Origin: an uncultured Collinsella sp.
GTDB taxonomy: Bacteria; Actinomycetota; Coriobacteriia; Coriobacteriales; Coriobacteriaceae
DNA length: 5,831 bases
Reading direction: 5' to 3'
Assembly (NCBI GenBank): GCA_902494545.1
Contig: CABUTP010000102.1
Coordinates: 1 to 5,831 of the forward strand
In this document: positions 1 through 5,315 of the stretch, in pieces
Layout: every line of letters begins with the position of its first letter
Numbering within the stretch: the first letter of the stretch is position 1
The notes under the pieces: generated by a model
Told to the model about the DNA's origin: nothing
What the model saw: only the letters and a program-made list of their open reading frames with translations
Database searches by the model: none
Translations under genes and position numbers: made by a program

Positions 1-316
1 TGGCAAGGCACAGCGTGGCGATGGGCATGGCAAGCGCGATGGCTGCCTCGGTGCTCTGGCCCAGCTGGATAGCGAAGGCGCAGGCGAGCACGCCGCCGAT
101 CGTCTCATCAGGCGGCACGTAGGCGCCGATGGTGATCGAGCCCATGAACAGCAGCTCCAGACTCGCACCGCTCGCGAGGCCGGACTGCAGGTCCCCCAGC
201 ACCAGGCCCACGAGCGGGCACAGGACGATGGGGCGGAACGCGTAGAGCGTACCGAGCTGGCAGTCGAACTTACCAAATGCGGCGATAAGTCCGATGAGGA
301 TTGCTTGGGTAAGCAT
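1..316 (-). CDS. PTS mannose/sorbose-family IIC permease subunit, N-terminal part (runs off the left edge)
   Basis: This is the membrane subunit that carries the sugar through the inner membrane in a mannose-family PTS. The 105 visible residues start MLTQAILIGL at the ATG at 316-314 and remain open to the window edge. They are hydrophobic, with likely membrane segments near residues 4-15, 26-41, 55-65 and 72-84. The block GASLELLFMGSITIGAYVPP (residues 50-69), followed by DETIGG, is the conserved EII-sorbose/IIC signature (Gly-x-x-Leu-Glu-Leu-x-Phe-Met-Gly ... Ile-Gly ... Pro-Pro-Asp). The start is supported by GGAAAGGGGG four bases upstream; another ATG at 320-318 is out of frame. It follows IIB by 58 bases. 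A IID gene is expected beyond the edge. Family assignment is firm; the substrate, a phosphorylated Amadori compound, is inferred from the operon. Confidence 0.92.
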   Translation of the reverse strand, partial: MLTQAILIGLIAAFGKFDCQLGTLYAFRPIVLCPLVGLVLGDLQSGLASGASLELLFMGSITIGAYVPPDETIGGVLACAFAIQLGQSTEAAIALAMPIATLCLA

Positions 317-343
317 ACATCCCCCTTTCCATATAGGACACTA

Positions 344-363
344 CGAAGAGCTCAGACTCTTCG
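344..363 (-). repeat. Perfect 7-bp inverted repeat (hairpin) between IIB and IIC genes
   Basis: CGAAGAG (344-350) and CTCTTCG (357-363) are exact reverse complements around a 6-base loop, lying 11 bases after the IIB stop codon in the reading direction. The transcript would form a stable stem-loop. No U-run follows it on the minus strand (the next bases read TAGTGTCC), so it is not a standard intrinsic terminator. It more probably protects the 3' end of upstream message or sets relative PTS subunit levels. The function is inferred. Confidence 0.5.
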
Positions 364-374
364 AAATTGAACGC

Positions 375-857
375 CTAGAGCACGCTGGCGCAGTCGACCT
401 TGGGGTCATCGGCCAGGGGTCGAATCTCGACCTCAACGCCACGATCCAGCATCTCGCGCACATCGGCTTCCTCGGCCGCGGTCAGGAAGATCTGACGAGA
501 GACCTGACGAGCGTCGGGACGCTTCTCGTCCTTGGGCTTGGTGTTGCCCAGGTTGACCGACTTGATCTGCGGGCAGCCCTCAACAAGCTGCTTTGCCTCA
601 GCGATAGTGGCGACGCAGATGATCATCTTGTACTTGTCGGTCACGCCCGAGTTGATAGCTTCGATTGCATGCTCCATATCTTTGATGACGAGCTTGCAGC
701 CGGCAGGCTTGCCCATCTTGAGCGTCGTCTTCCACACCGGGTCGTTAGCGACCTTATCGCCCACGCAGAAGATGCAGTTGGAGCCAAGGCCCTGAACCCA
801 GGAAACTGCGACCTGGCCATGAAGCAGACGATGGTCAACGCGAAGTAGCTGAATCAT
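375..857 (-). CDS. PTS mannose/fructose/sorbose-family IIB subunit
   Basis: This cytosolic phosphotransfer subunit takes phosphate from IIA and gives it to the incoming sugar. The 160-aa product has the usual length of a free-standing IIB. Residues 6-16 (RVDHRLLHGQV) are the IIB active-site loop, with His13 of LLHGQV the expected phosphorylated histidine. Also typical are VANDPVWKTTLKMGKP (36-51), VNLGN (101-105) and the C-terminal LTAAEEADVREMLDRGVEVE stretch (125-144). I chose the ATG at 857-855, seven bases after a GGGGGG ribosome binding site. A TTG codon five codons upstream (872-870) would give a longer reading frame but lies before that site. The gene sits 57 bases after IIA and 58 before IIC. 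IIA and IIB are separate genes here, whereas E. coli ManX fuses them. Family assignment is secure. Confidence 0.95.
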   Translation of the reverse strand: MIQLLRVDHRLLHGQVAVSWVQGLGSNCIFCVGDKVANDPVWKTTLKMGKPAGCKLVIKDMEHAIEAINSGVTDKYKMIICVATIAEAKQLVEGCPQIKSVNLGNTKPKDEKRPDARQVSRQIFLTAAEEADVREMLDRGVEVEIRPLADDPKVDCASVL

Positions 858-881
858 AATGTGACCCCCCAAAGGTCTTGT

Positions 882-894
882 GCCGTCATACGGC
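882..894 (-). repeat. Small inverted repeat in the IIA-IIB gap
   Basis: GCCGT (882-886) and ACGGC (890-894) pair perfectly around a 3-base loop. The stem lies in the 57-base leader of the IIB gene, just before its G-rich ribosome binding site. It is short and could be chance, but each of three intercistronic gaps in this operon carries such a stem. No further feature is seen in this gap. Confidence 0.25.
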
Positions 895-914
895 GTGTCA
901 GTAGGTGCTGCGGA

Positions 915-1334
915 TTAGAACTCTTCCTCCTCCTCGTCATCGACCAAAAGATCGTTGACAAACTTCACGCGCGTATCGTCCGCAGCGACGATGGCGCGAA
1001 TCGTCTCCTCAACCGGCGCCGACTCGTCAGAGAACAGCAGCTGGATGAGCAGAGGAAGGTTCATGTTGGTAACGAGGTACGTGCGGGGACGCGTCTGGAC
1101 GATCTTGGTGAACTCGTTGTTAACGCTACCGCCAAAGAGGTCGGTGCAGACAACGACATCATCGTCGGCAGACATGCCTGCCAGCAGTTTTTGGGCCTCC
1201 TCGGCCACGTCCATGCGGCCATCGACGAACATCGAAAGATCGTGGACGTTGTCGCGAGCGCCCGAGAGCAGCTCGACGCTCTCCTTGATGCCGGTGGCGA
1301 AGTGCGCATGGCTGGCGATGATGTACTGTCTCAT
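915..1334 (-). CDS. PTS mannose/fructose-family IIA subunit
   Basis: This cytosolic subunit accepts phosphate from HPr and passes it to IIB. The 139-aa product matches the size of a single IIA domain. His9 in IIASHAHFATG (residues 5-15) is the expected phosphorylated histidine. TDLFGGS (64-70) and TNMNLPLL (89-96) are the other family signatures, lining the active site in ManX-type structures. The ATG at 1334-1332 is preceded by AGAGGA seven bases upstream. The C-terminus ends in an unusual acidic tail, DDEEEEEF (132-139), beyond the normal fold. The gene lies 46 bases after the FrlB-like gene and 57 before IIB, within one transcription unit. Family assignment is secure; substrate specificity comes from IIC/IID and is not visible here. 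Confidence 0.95.
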   Translation of the reverse strand: MRQYIIASHAHFATGIKESVELLSGARDNVHDLSMFVDGRMDVAEEAQKLLAGMSADDDVVVCTDLFGGSVNNEFTKIVQTRPRTYLVTNMNLPLLIQLLFSDESAPVEETIRAIVAADDTRVKFVNDLLVDDEEEEEF

Positions 1335-1380
1335 TCTGTGTTCCTCTCAATAGCCCGGCACGTTCCCGCACCCGTTTTCT

Positions 1381-2442
1381 TTAGTAGTCGAACTGGTGAT
1401 AGTAGCGACGATACTTGAGGTTGTGCTTGGTGACCGTCTCGTAGTAGCGAGCCAGGCGGTCGGTCACGAGCACCGTCAGAATCCACGGGGAGACGATGAC
1501 GCGGAACTCGTCGTCAAGGCCGGGGATCGCGAACTCGGCGGTGTCGATGATGTTGATGTCGGTGTCGCCGGTCACGCCGCGGTTGAGGAACGCGCGGACG
1601 CGCTCATCGAGCTTGCGGTTCTCGTCCTCGCCCATGAACAGGAAGACCGGGACGCCGGGCTCCACGAGCTCGAGGGTGCCGTGGAAGAAGTCGGCCGAGG
1701 TGATGTAGCGGGTGCGCTTCCACTGCATCTCCTCGAGGATGCACATCGAGAACAGGATGGTCTCGCCCCACAGGGCGCCGGAGCCGATGAACATGGTGTA
1801 GGGGGCCAGGGCGTACTTCTTGGCGAGCTCCTCGGCGCGCGGCTCGAAGCTCTTGCGGATGTCGACCAGGTGGGTCCAAACATCCTTGGTCTGCTCAATA
1901 AACTTATCGAACTGCGGGAAGCAGCCGCGGCGGTTGAGCAGGCGCAGGCCGAAGCAGTCGGCGAGGTAGTAGCCCATCTCGCAGCCGCCGTTACCGTGAT
2001 CGGAAGCCATCTTGACGCAGTTCTCGGCGCCGACAGCCTGGCCGATGGGGCCCTCGGGCTTGGTCATGGCGTAAACGCGAATGCCCTTTTCCTTCATCTT
2101 CTTGACGGCCTCGAGGACCTCGGGGGTGGTTCCGGACTCGGAGGCGGTGAGCACGACGGACTTCTCGGTCATGCGCTTGTGGCCCATGACGTTCCACTCG
2201 GCGGCGTGGATCAGGTAGACCTCGAGGTCGCGGTCGCCGAACTTGTTCATGAGGTACTCGAGCTGCATGAGCTCGTCCCAGGTGCCGCCGACGCCCATCA
2301 GGAACACGGCGTCGTAGCCCTCGTCGGCGACCTTGTCGGCGAGCTCGATCATCTTCTTGCCGGTCTCATAGACGTTCTTGCCGTCCTCGAGATAGCCCTC
2401 CTGGTCGAAATGCATGATCTCGATCTTCTCGGTTTCCTTCAT
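1381..2442 (-). CDS. frlB: FrlB-like SIS-domain deglycase (probable fructoselysine-6-phosphate deglycase)
   Basis: This is a predicted cytosolic enzyme that splits a 6-phosphorylated Amadori product into hexose 6-phosphate and free amino acid. The 353-aa protein has two SIS domains, roughly residues 30-160 and 200-330. The first contains the sugar-phosphate loop SESGTTPEVLEAV (101-113). In the second, FHGTLELVEPGVPVFLFMG (253-271) closely resembles the E. coli FrlB segment RHGPLEIVEPGVPFLFLLG as I recall it. His254 and Glu238, 16 residues apart, match the FrlB catalytic His240/Glu224 spacing. The tail RRYYHQFDY (345-353) also mirrors FrlB's RRYYGGLVEY. HGT replaces the usual HGP after the histidine. 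A strong AAGGAG six to eight bases upstream supports the ATG at 2442-2440. The equivalent protein in the Salmonella PTS-linked system is one of the GfrE/GfrF pair. The family is confident; the exact glycated amino acid is inferred. Confidence 0.85.
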   Translation of the reverse strand: MKETEKIEIMHFDQEGYLEDGKNVYETGKKMIELADKVADEGYDAVFLMGVGGTWDELMQLEYLMNKFGDRDLEVYLIHAAEWNVMGHKRMTEKSVVLTASESGTTPEVLEAVKKMKEKGIRVYAMTKPEGPIGQAVGAENCVKMASDHGNGGCEMGYYLADCFGLRLLNRRGCFPQFDKFIEQTKDVWTHLVDIRKSFEPRAEELAKKYALAPYTMFIGSGALWGETILFSMCILEEMQWKRTRYITSADFFHGTLELVEPGVPVFLFMGEDENRKLDERVRAFLNRGVTGDTDINIIDTAEFAIPGLDDEFRVIVSPWILTVLVTDRLARYYETVTKHNLKYRRYYHQFDY

Positions 2443-2478
2443 TTGTCTCTCCTTTCTGGGGTTGTTTCCACATCCCCC

Positions 2479-2492
2479 ATGCCAACGGGCAT
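2479..2492 (-). repeat. Small perfect inverted repeat between the two SIS genes
   Basis: ATGCC (2479-2483) and GGCAT (2488-2492) are exact reverse complements with a 4-base loop, inside the 60-base gap separating the two SIS genes. On the transcript it is followed by GGGGGAUG rather than a U-run, so it is not an intrinsic terminator. It may be an RNA processing or stability element, or chance. Confidence 0.3.
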
Positions 2493-2502
2493 CAAAACCC
2501 GC

Positions 2503-3618
2503 TTACATTCCGTAACACTCGGCCGCTTTGGCCTTAAGCGCATTGACTGACTCTTCGTAGCCCTCTGCCTTGACCTCCATTTGCTTGGAGACGGCATCAA
2601 GATACGGGTGCACGTCCCATGACTTCAGACGCTCGGCTATCATGGCCGCAATCGTCTGGAAGAACACAAGATTGGGAATTGCGCTGAGCAGCGGAGCCAC
2701 CTGAGGCACCGCAACCTCGTGAGCCCTACCCTTGGGATGGGCCGTGAGCAGCACCGTTTTTGTCGTAACGTTCGATAGCGCATCAGCGATATTCGCAAGA
2801 CGCTCCGACCCCTGCGGATCGTCGACGATAAACACCAGATAGCCCGGAACGATCTGCATCTCGGGACCGTGGACGAACTCCTCGCCTTCGTGATGCATGG
2901 CAGGAATCTTGATGGTCTCGCTCAGCTTGAGGGCCGCCTCTTCGGCAACGCCATAGTTGGGGCCGTTGCCGACGACCATGGCGGGCGTGTGCTCAGAAAG
3001 CTCGAGCATGTGGTCTTGGACATATGCCTCGGCGGTCTTGCACATCACGGCATTGGCATGGATAGCCTCGCGCAGGTCGTCAAGACGCTGGGCAACGCCC
3101 TTGGCGTCAATCGTTCCGCGCGCCTGACCGCCGTAAATGCCAAAGAGCACCAGGTACTCAACGAGCACCTCGACGCCCAGAGTCACAAAGTCCACCGACT
3201 CGACGCCCACACCGTAGTCAAGAACGATGTCAGCGTGTTCCTTGATGGGTGCCTCGACGTTTGCCGTGAGCGCAACTGCAGCCATATCGTGTGCGCGCAT
3301 GTAATCGAGCGCCGCAATCGTATTGGTCGAATAGCCACTCTGCGAAACGGCAATGTTGAGCACATGCTGCGGATAGGTGTGTTCAAAATCGACGAAGGCC
3401 TCGGGCGTCACAACGGACACCTGCATTTGCAGGGCATCTTGCAGGTAATCGCGGGCGCAATCGGCGGCATGGCGCGACGAACCCGAAGCAACGATGCGCA
3501 GCGCGTCAAAAGAACCGGACTGGAAAATATCAACGAGCTGCGCTACCAGCTCAGACGAACGCTCGAGGTTCTCCCCCATACGCACATGGGCAAGCTGAAC
3601 GTAATCGAGCATCTTCAT
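2503..3618 (-). CDS. Double-SIS sugar isomerase/deglycase, GlmS C-terminal-like (GfrE/GfrF-type candidate)
   Basis: First gene of the PTS operon, encoding a 371-aa cytosolic protein made of two SIS domains, about residues 25-165 and 200-335, without the glutamine amidotransferase domain of GlmS. The first domain has ASGSSRHAA (44-52) and SQSGYSTNT (92-100), the sugar-phosphate serine loops. The second has ALKLSETIKIP (229-239) and GEEFVHGPEM (245-254). Glu234 and His250 align with E. coli GlmS Glu488 and His504, so it can probably open and process a sugar phosphate. The expected reaction is cleavage of a phosphorylated glycated amino acid such as glucoselysine 6-phosphate, by analogy with the two-enzyme gfr operon. 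An AgaS- or FrlB-like role remains possible. I chose the ATG at 3618-3616 because GAGGTG lies five bases upstream. An in-frame ATG 13 codons earlier would pull the palindrome at 3642-3656 into coding sequence and has no such site; ATG 3612 is also possible. Confidence 0.8.
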   Translation of the reverse strand: MKMLDYVQLAHVRMGENLERSSELVAQLVDIFQSGSFDALRIVASGSSRHAADCARDYLQDALQMQVSVVTPEAFVDFEHTYPQHVLNIAVSQSGYSTNTIAALDYMRAHDMAAVALTANVEAPIKEHADIVLDYGVGVESVDFVTLGVEVLVEYLVLFGIYGGQARGTIDAKGVAQRLDDLREAIHANAVMCKTAEAYVQDHMLELSEHTPAMVVGNGPNYGVAEEAALKLSETIKIPAMHHEGEEFVHGPEMQIVPGYLVFIVDDPQGSERLANIADALSNVTTKTVLLTAHPKGRAHEVAVPQVAPLLSAIPNLVFFQTIAAMIAERLKSWDVHPYLDAVSKQMEVKAEGYEESVNALKAKAAECYGM

Positions 3619-3641
3619 CGTCTCACCTCGTAACAAATCAT

Positions 3642-3656
3642 TAGTATTTGATACCA
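3642..3656. promoter_or_regulatory. Candidate GntR operator 1 upstream of the SIS-PTS operon
   Basis: TAGTAT-TTG-ATACCA is a near-perfect dyad: five of six arm positions match across a 3-base centre. It lies 24 bases before the chosen start of the first SIS gene, where a bound repressor would block transcription. The arms resemble the TGGTAT/ATACCA half-sites reported for some UTRA-type GntR repressors of sugar catabolism. Binding is inferred, not shown. Confidence 0.45.
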
Positions 3657-3679
3657 ATCACAGTTACACGTTACGGCTT

Positions 3680-3688
3680 TTTGATACC
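3680..3688. promoter_or_regulatory. Repeated half-site TTTGATACC (candidate second repressor contact)
   Basis: TTTGATACC at 3680-3688 is an exact copy of 3647-3655, part of the dyad at 3642-3656. The 33-base offset is close to three helical turns, so both copies face the same side of the DNA. Its other arm is poorly conserved, so this would be a weak or accessory site. It is inferred from the repeat alone. Confidence 0.35.
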
Positions 3689-3743
3689 TCTTTGTCGATT
3701 AATTTATCCCCATCGGCGAACGGTCGATTTTGAGCCCTGTAAG

Positions 3744-3772
3744 GTTGTATATACAGCTGACCCAACGATCAA
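3744..3772 (-). promoter_or_regulatory. Weak promoter candidate for the SIS-PTS operon, overlapping a perfect palindrome
   Basis: Read on the minus strand, TTGATC (3772-3767) and TACAAC (3749-3744) are separated by 17 bases, each matching about four of six positions of the sigma-70-type consensus. The perfect palindrome TGTATATACA (3746-3755) overlaps the -10 element. A start near 3737 would leave a leader of about 120 bases that includes the dyad at 3642-3656. Other pairings in this AT-rich gap are possible, for example TCGACA at 3698-3693, so the exact promoter is uncertain. Confidence 0.3.
3746..3755. promoter_or_regulatory. Candidate HutC-type operator: perfect palindrome TGTATATACA
   Basis: The ten bases are fully self-complementary. 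The core GTATATAC fits the GT-N-TA-N-AC pattern described for the HutC subfamily of GntR regulators and resembles the B. subtilis TreR operator. Both repressors encoded directly upstream have UTRA domains and so belong to this subfamily. The site differs from the TAGTAT/ATACCA dyad, so the two may serve different repressors. Confidence 0.45.
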
Positions 3773-3792
3773 AACTGGTTAGTTTCCCAGCC

Positions 3793-3809
3793 GTTATTCA
3801 CAGAATACC
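3793..3809. repeat. Dyad GTTATTC-ACA-GAATACC just after the second gntR gene
   Basis: The inner 13 bases TATTC-ACA-GAATA (3795-3807) form a perfect dyad; including flanks, six of seven arm positions match. It lies three bases past the gntR stop codon and includes an ATACC element like those at 3651-3655 and 3684-3688. It could be another operator or a weak 3' stem-loop; no U-run follows. Confidence 0.3.
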
Positions 3810-3811
3810 AG

Positions 3812-4525
3812 CTAGTACGTATAGGTGTAGCCGCCCGTATCGCCACGATTGAAGGACTTTACATACTCGATAGCCTGACCGCTCGCGTCATAGCTCACGC
3901 ATTCCAAAAGCAAAACAAGATCGCCCTGTTCCAGTCCAAGGAGGCCGGCATCTCGTGCGCCCAGCGCTTCGATATCGAGCTTTTCCTGTGCCATGACTGG
4001 CTTTCGGCCCAGCATCTCATAGGTCTCGTACAAACTGAAGACCGACACGTCAATATCTTCGATGGTTGGGAACAGCAGGCAGGGAATCAGCGCCGTCTCA
4101 ATCGATACGGGGCTACCGTTTATGCAGTTCAGGCGTCGAACGGAATAGAGCAGGTCGTCCTCGGCGATGCCAAACAGGTCGGCGTAATATGGCCCCGCAT
4201 AACGCTTGGAACGCGCGAGAATACGGACGGACGGCTCGCCGTCCGAAGCACGGACCGATTCACGGAAACCGACCGTGCGTTCAAAAAAAGCAGGTACTTT
4301 CTGCGCCACAAAGGCACCTTTTCCCCGAACACGGCGAATCTGCCCGCGCCGGACCAGCTCATCGACAGCGCTTCGGATGGTCAAGCGTGTCGTACCAAAT
4401 TCCTCGGCAAGGTCTTTTTCGGACGGAATCATGGAACCCGTGGGATATATACCGCGCTCGATACGTTCCTCGATGCGGCGTCGAATGCGCATATAAACCG
4501 GGGTGGCATCTACTGTTTCAGCCAT
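3812..4525 (-). CDS. GntR-family transcriptional repressor, HutC/UTRA subfamily (second of two)
   Basis: A 237-aa DNA-binding regulator. Residues 9-74 form the winged helix-turn-helix: PVYMRIRRRIEERIERG, then IPSEKDLAEEFGTTRLTIR (33-51, recognition helix region) and the wing GQIRRVRGKGAFVA (61-74). Residues 95-232 are a UTRA ligand-binding domain, with RRLNCINGSPVSIETALIPC (130-149) the typical central strand pair. UTRA domains usually sense phosphorylated sugars, which fits sensing of a 6-phosphorylated Amadori product or its hexose phosphate product. The start at 4525-4523 follows AGGTG four bases upstream, inside the end of the preceding gntR gene. The 16-base overlap indicates coupled translation. 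It is the regulator closest to the SIS-PTS operon, 193 bases away, and the prime candidate for its control. The family is secure; target and ligand are inferred. Confidence 0.93.
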   Translation of the reverse strand: MAETVDATPVYMRIRRRIEERIERGIYPTGSMIPSEKDLAEEFGTTRLTIRSAVDELVRRGQIRRVRGKGAFVAQKVPAFFERTVGFRESVRASDGEPSVRILARSKRYAGPYYADLFGIAEDDLLYSVRRLNCINGSPVSIETALIPCLLFPTIEDIDVSVFSLYETYEMLGRKPVMAQEKLDIEALGARDAGLLGLEQGDLVLLLECVSYDASGQAIEYVKSFNRGDTGGYTYTY

Positions 4526-5277
4526 TGTTCACCTGCCACGCTCCTCATGCCGTTCTCTTCGCCGTTATCGGCAAAGCGGAACTTTGTGGGCAAAATCACC
4601 GATTTGCAATGCTCCACAAAACGCATGTCCTTATCAAATTCGATCGAGCTCTCATAGAACACCGGCGTTCCCTCTTCTTGCTGGAGCAGCTCGGCCTCTT
4701 CGGCGTTCAAACGCGAGATGGAGATATGCTCACGTCCATGCTCAACACGCACGCCACCTTCTTTGAGCAAGACATCGTAAAGGCTCTCACACTCAAAATC
4801 GTGCTCGGGAAGCGCGGGGCACAGGGACAGGTTAACGTGAGCGGTCTCGATTGACGCCGGCTCGCCCTCTATAAGTCGAATGCGCTGCATGCGGAGTAAA
4901 GGAGCGCCCACAGCCACCCCAAGCTTGTCGGCAAGCGCCTCATCCGCCTCGATGGTCCCGGTGGAAACCAGACGAGAAGAGGGGAGCAGGCCGGCAGTCC
5001 GCACAGCATCGGAAAAGCTATACGTTTCCTGGAAGATATTCAGCGGCTTGGGAGGACACACATACGTACCCGATCCGCGACGGCTCTCGAGCGTTCCACA
5101 CGAGATGAGCCGCGTGATACCGGCGCGCAACGCCGTACGCGAAACGCCAATCTCTTCGCACAGCACGCGCTCAGCCGGCAGGCGATCGCCGCCGGCAAGC
5201 TGGTGGTGCTGGATATACCAAAGAATTCCCTCAACAGCACGATCTTTGGGGGGAATTGCATAAGATTCGCCTGCCAT
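4510..5277 (-). CDS. GntR-family transcriptional repressor, HutC/UTRA subfamily (first of two)
   Basis: A 255-aa regulator, clearly divergent from its neighbour. The winged helix-turn-helix spans about residues 12-74, with LPAERVLCEEIGVSRTALR (33-51) as the helix-turn-helix and LESRRGSGTYVC (63-74) as the wing. The UTRA effector domain spans about 95-235, including LLRMQRIRLIEGEPASIETA (127-146) and the closing FVEHCKSVILPTKFRF (220-235). A short tail of about 20 residues follows the UTRA fold. The ATG at 5277-5275 is preceded by GAGGAG eight bases upstream. Its last 16 bases overlap the next gntR gene, so the two are very likely made from one message. It may respond to a different phosphorylated sugar from its partner, or control genes outside the window. 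The family is secure; the target is unknown. Confidence 0.93.
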   Translation of the reverse strand: MAGESYAIPPKDRAVEGILWYIQHHQLAGGDRLPAERVLCEEIGVSRTALRAGITRLISCGTLESRRGSGTYVCPPKPLNIFQETYSFSDAVRTAGLLPSSRLVSTGTIEADEALADKLGVAVGAPLLRMQRIRLIEGEPASIETAHVNLSLCPALPEHDFECESLYDVLLKEGGVRVEHGREHISISRLNAEEAELLQQEEGTPVFYESSIEFDKDMRFVEHCKSVILPTKFRFADNGEENGMRSVAGEQWLKQ

Positions 5278-5315
5278 TGCACAGACTCCTCATTCAGAAA
5301 CGTATGCCGCCAAAA

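Noticed and set aside
858..872. N-terminal extension of IIB to a TTG start
   Set aside because: The extra five codons include the GGGGGG ribosome binding site, and family members begin close to the RVDHRLLHGQV loop, as the ATG at 857 gives.
1396..2550. A 384-codon open frame on the plus strand, opposite the FrlB-like gene
   Set aside because: It is antisense to a well-supported SIS gene, has a low-complexity Leu/Val/Gly/Ala/Asp composition typical of the reverse strand of GC-rich genes, and resembles no family.
2869..3633. A 254-codon open frame on the plus strand opposite the first SIS gene
   Set aside because: It mirrors the codon pattern of the real minus-strand gene and shows no domain or ribosome binding site that stands out.
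3619..3657. N-terminal extension of the first SIS protein to the ATG at 3657
   Set aside because: The extra residues match nothing in SIS proteins, and the stretch contains the GAGGTG ribosome binding site for the ATG at 3618 and a probable operator.
3771..3790. Possible intrinsic terminator for the gntR pair (CTGG stem followed by TTTT on the minus strand)
   Set aside because: The stem has only four base pairs with an 8-base loop, and the U-run is four bases; too weak to call.
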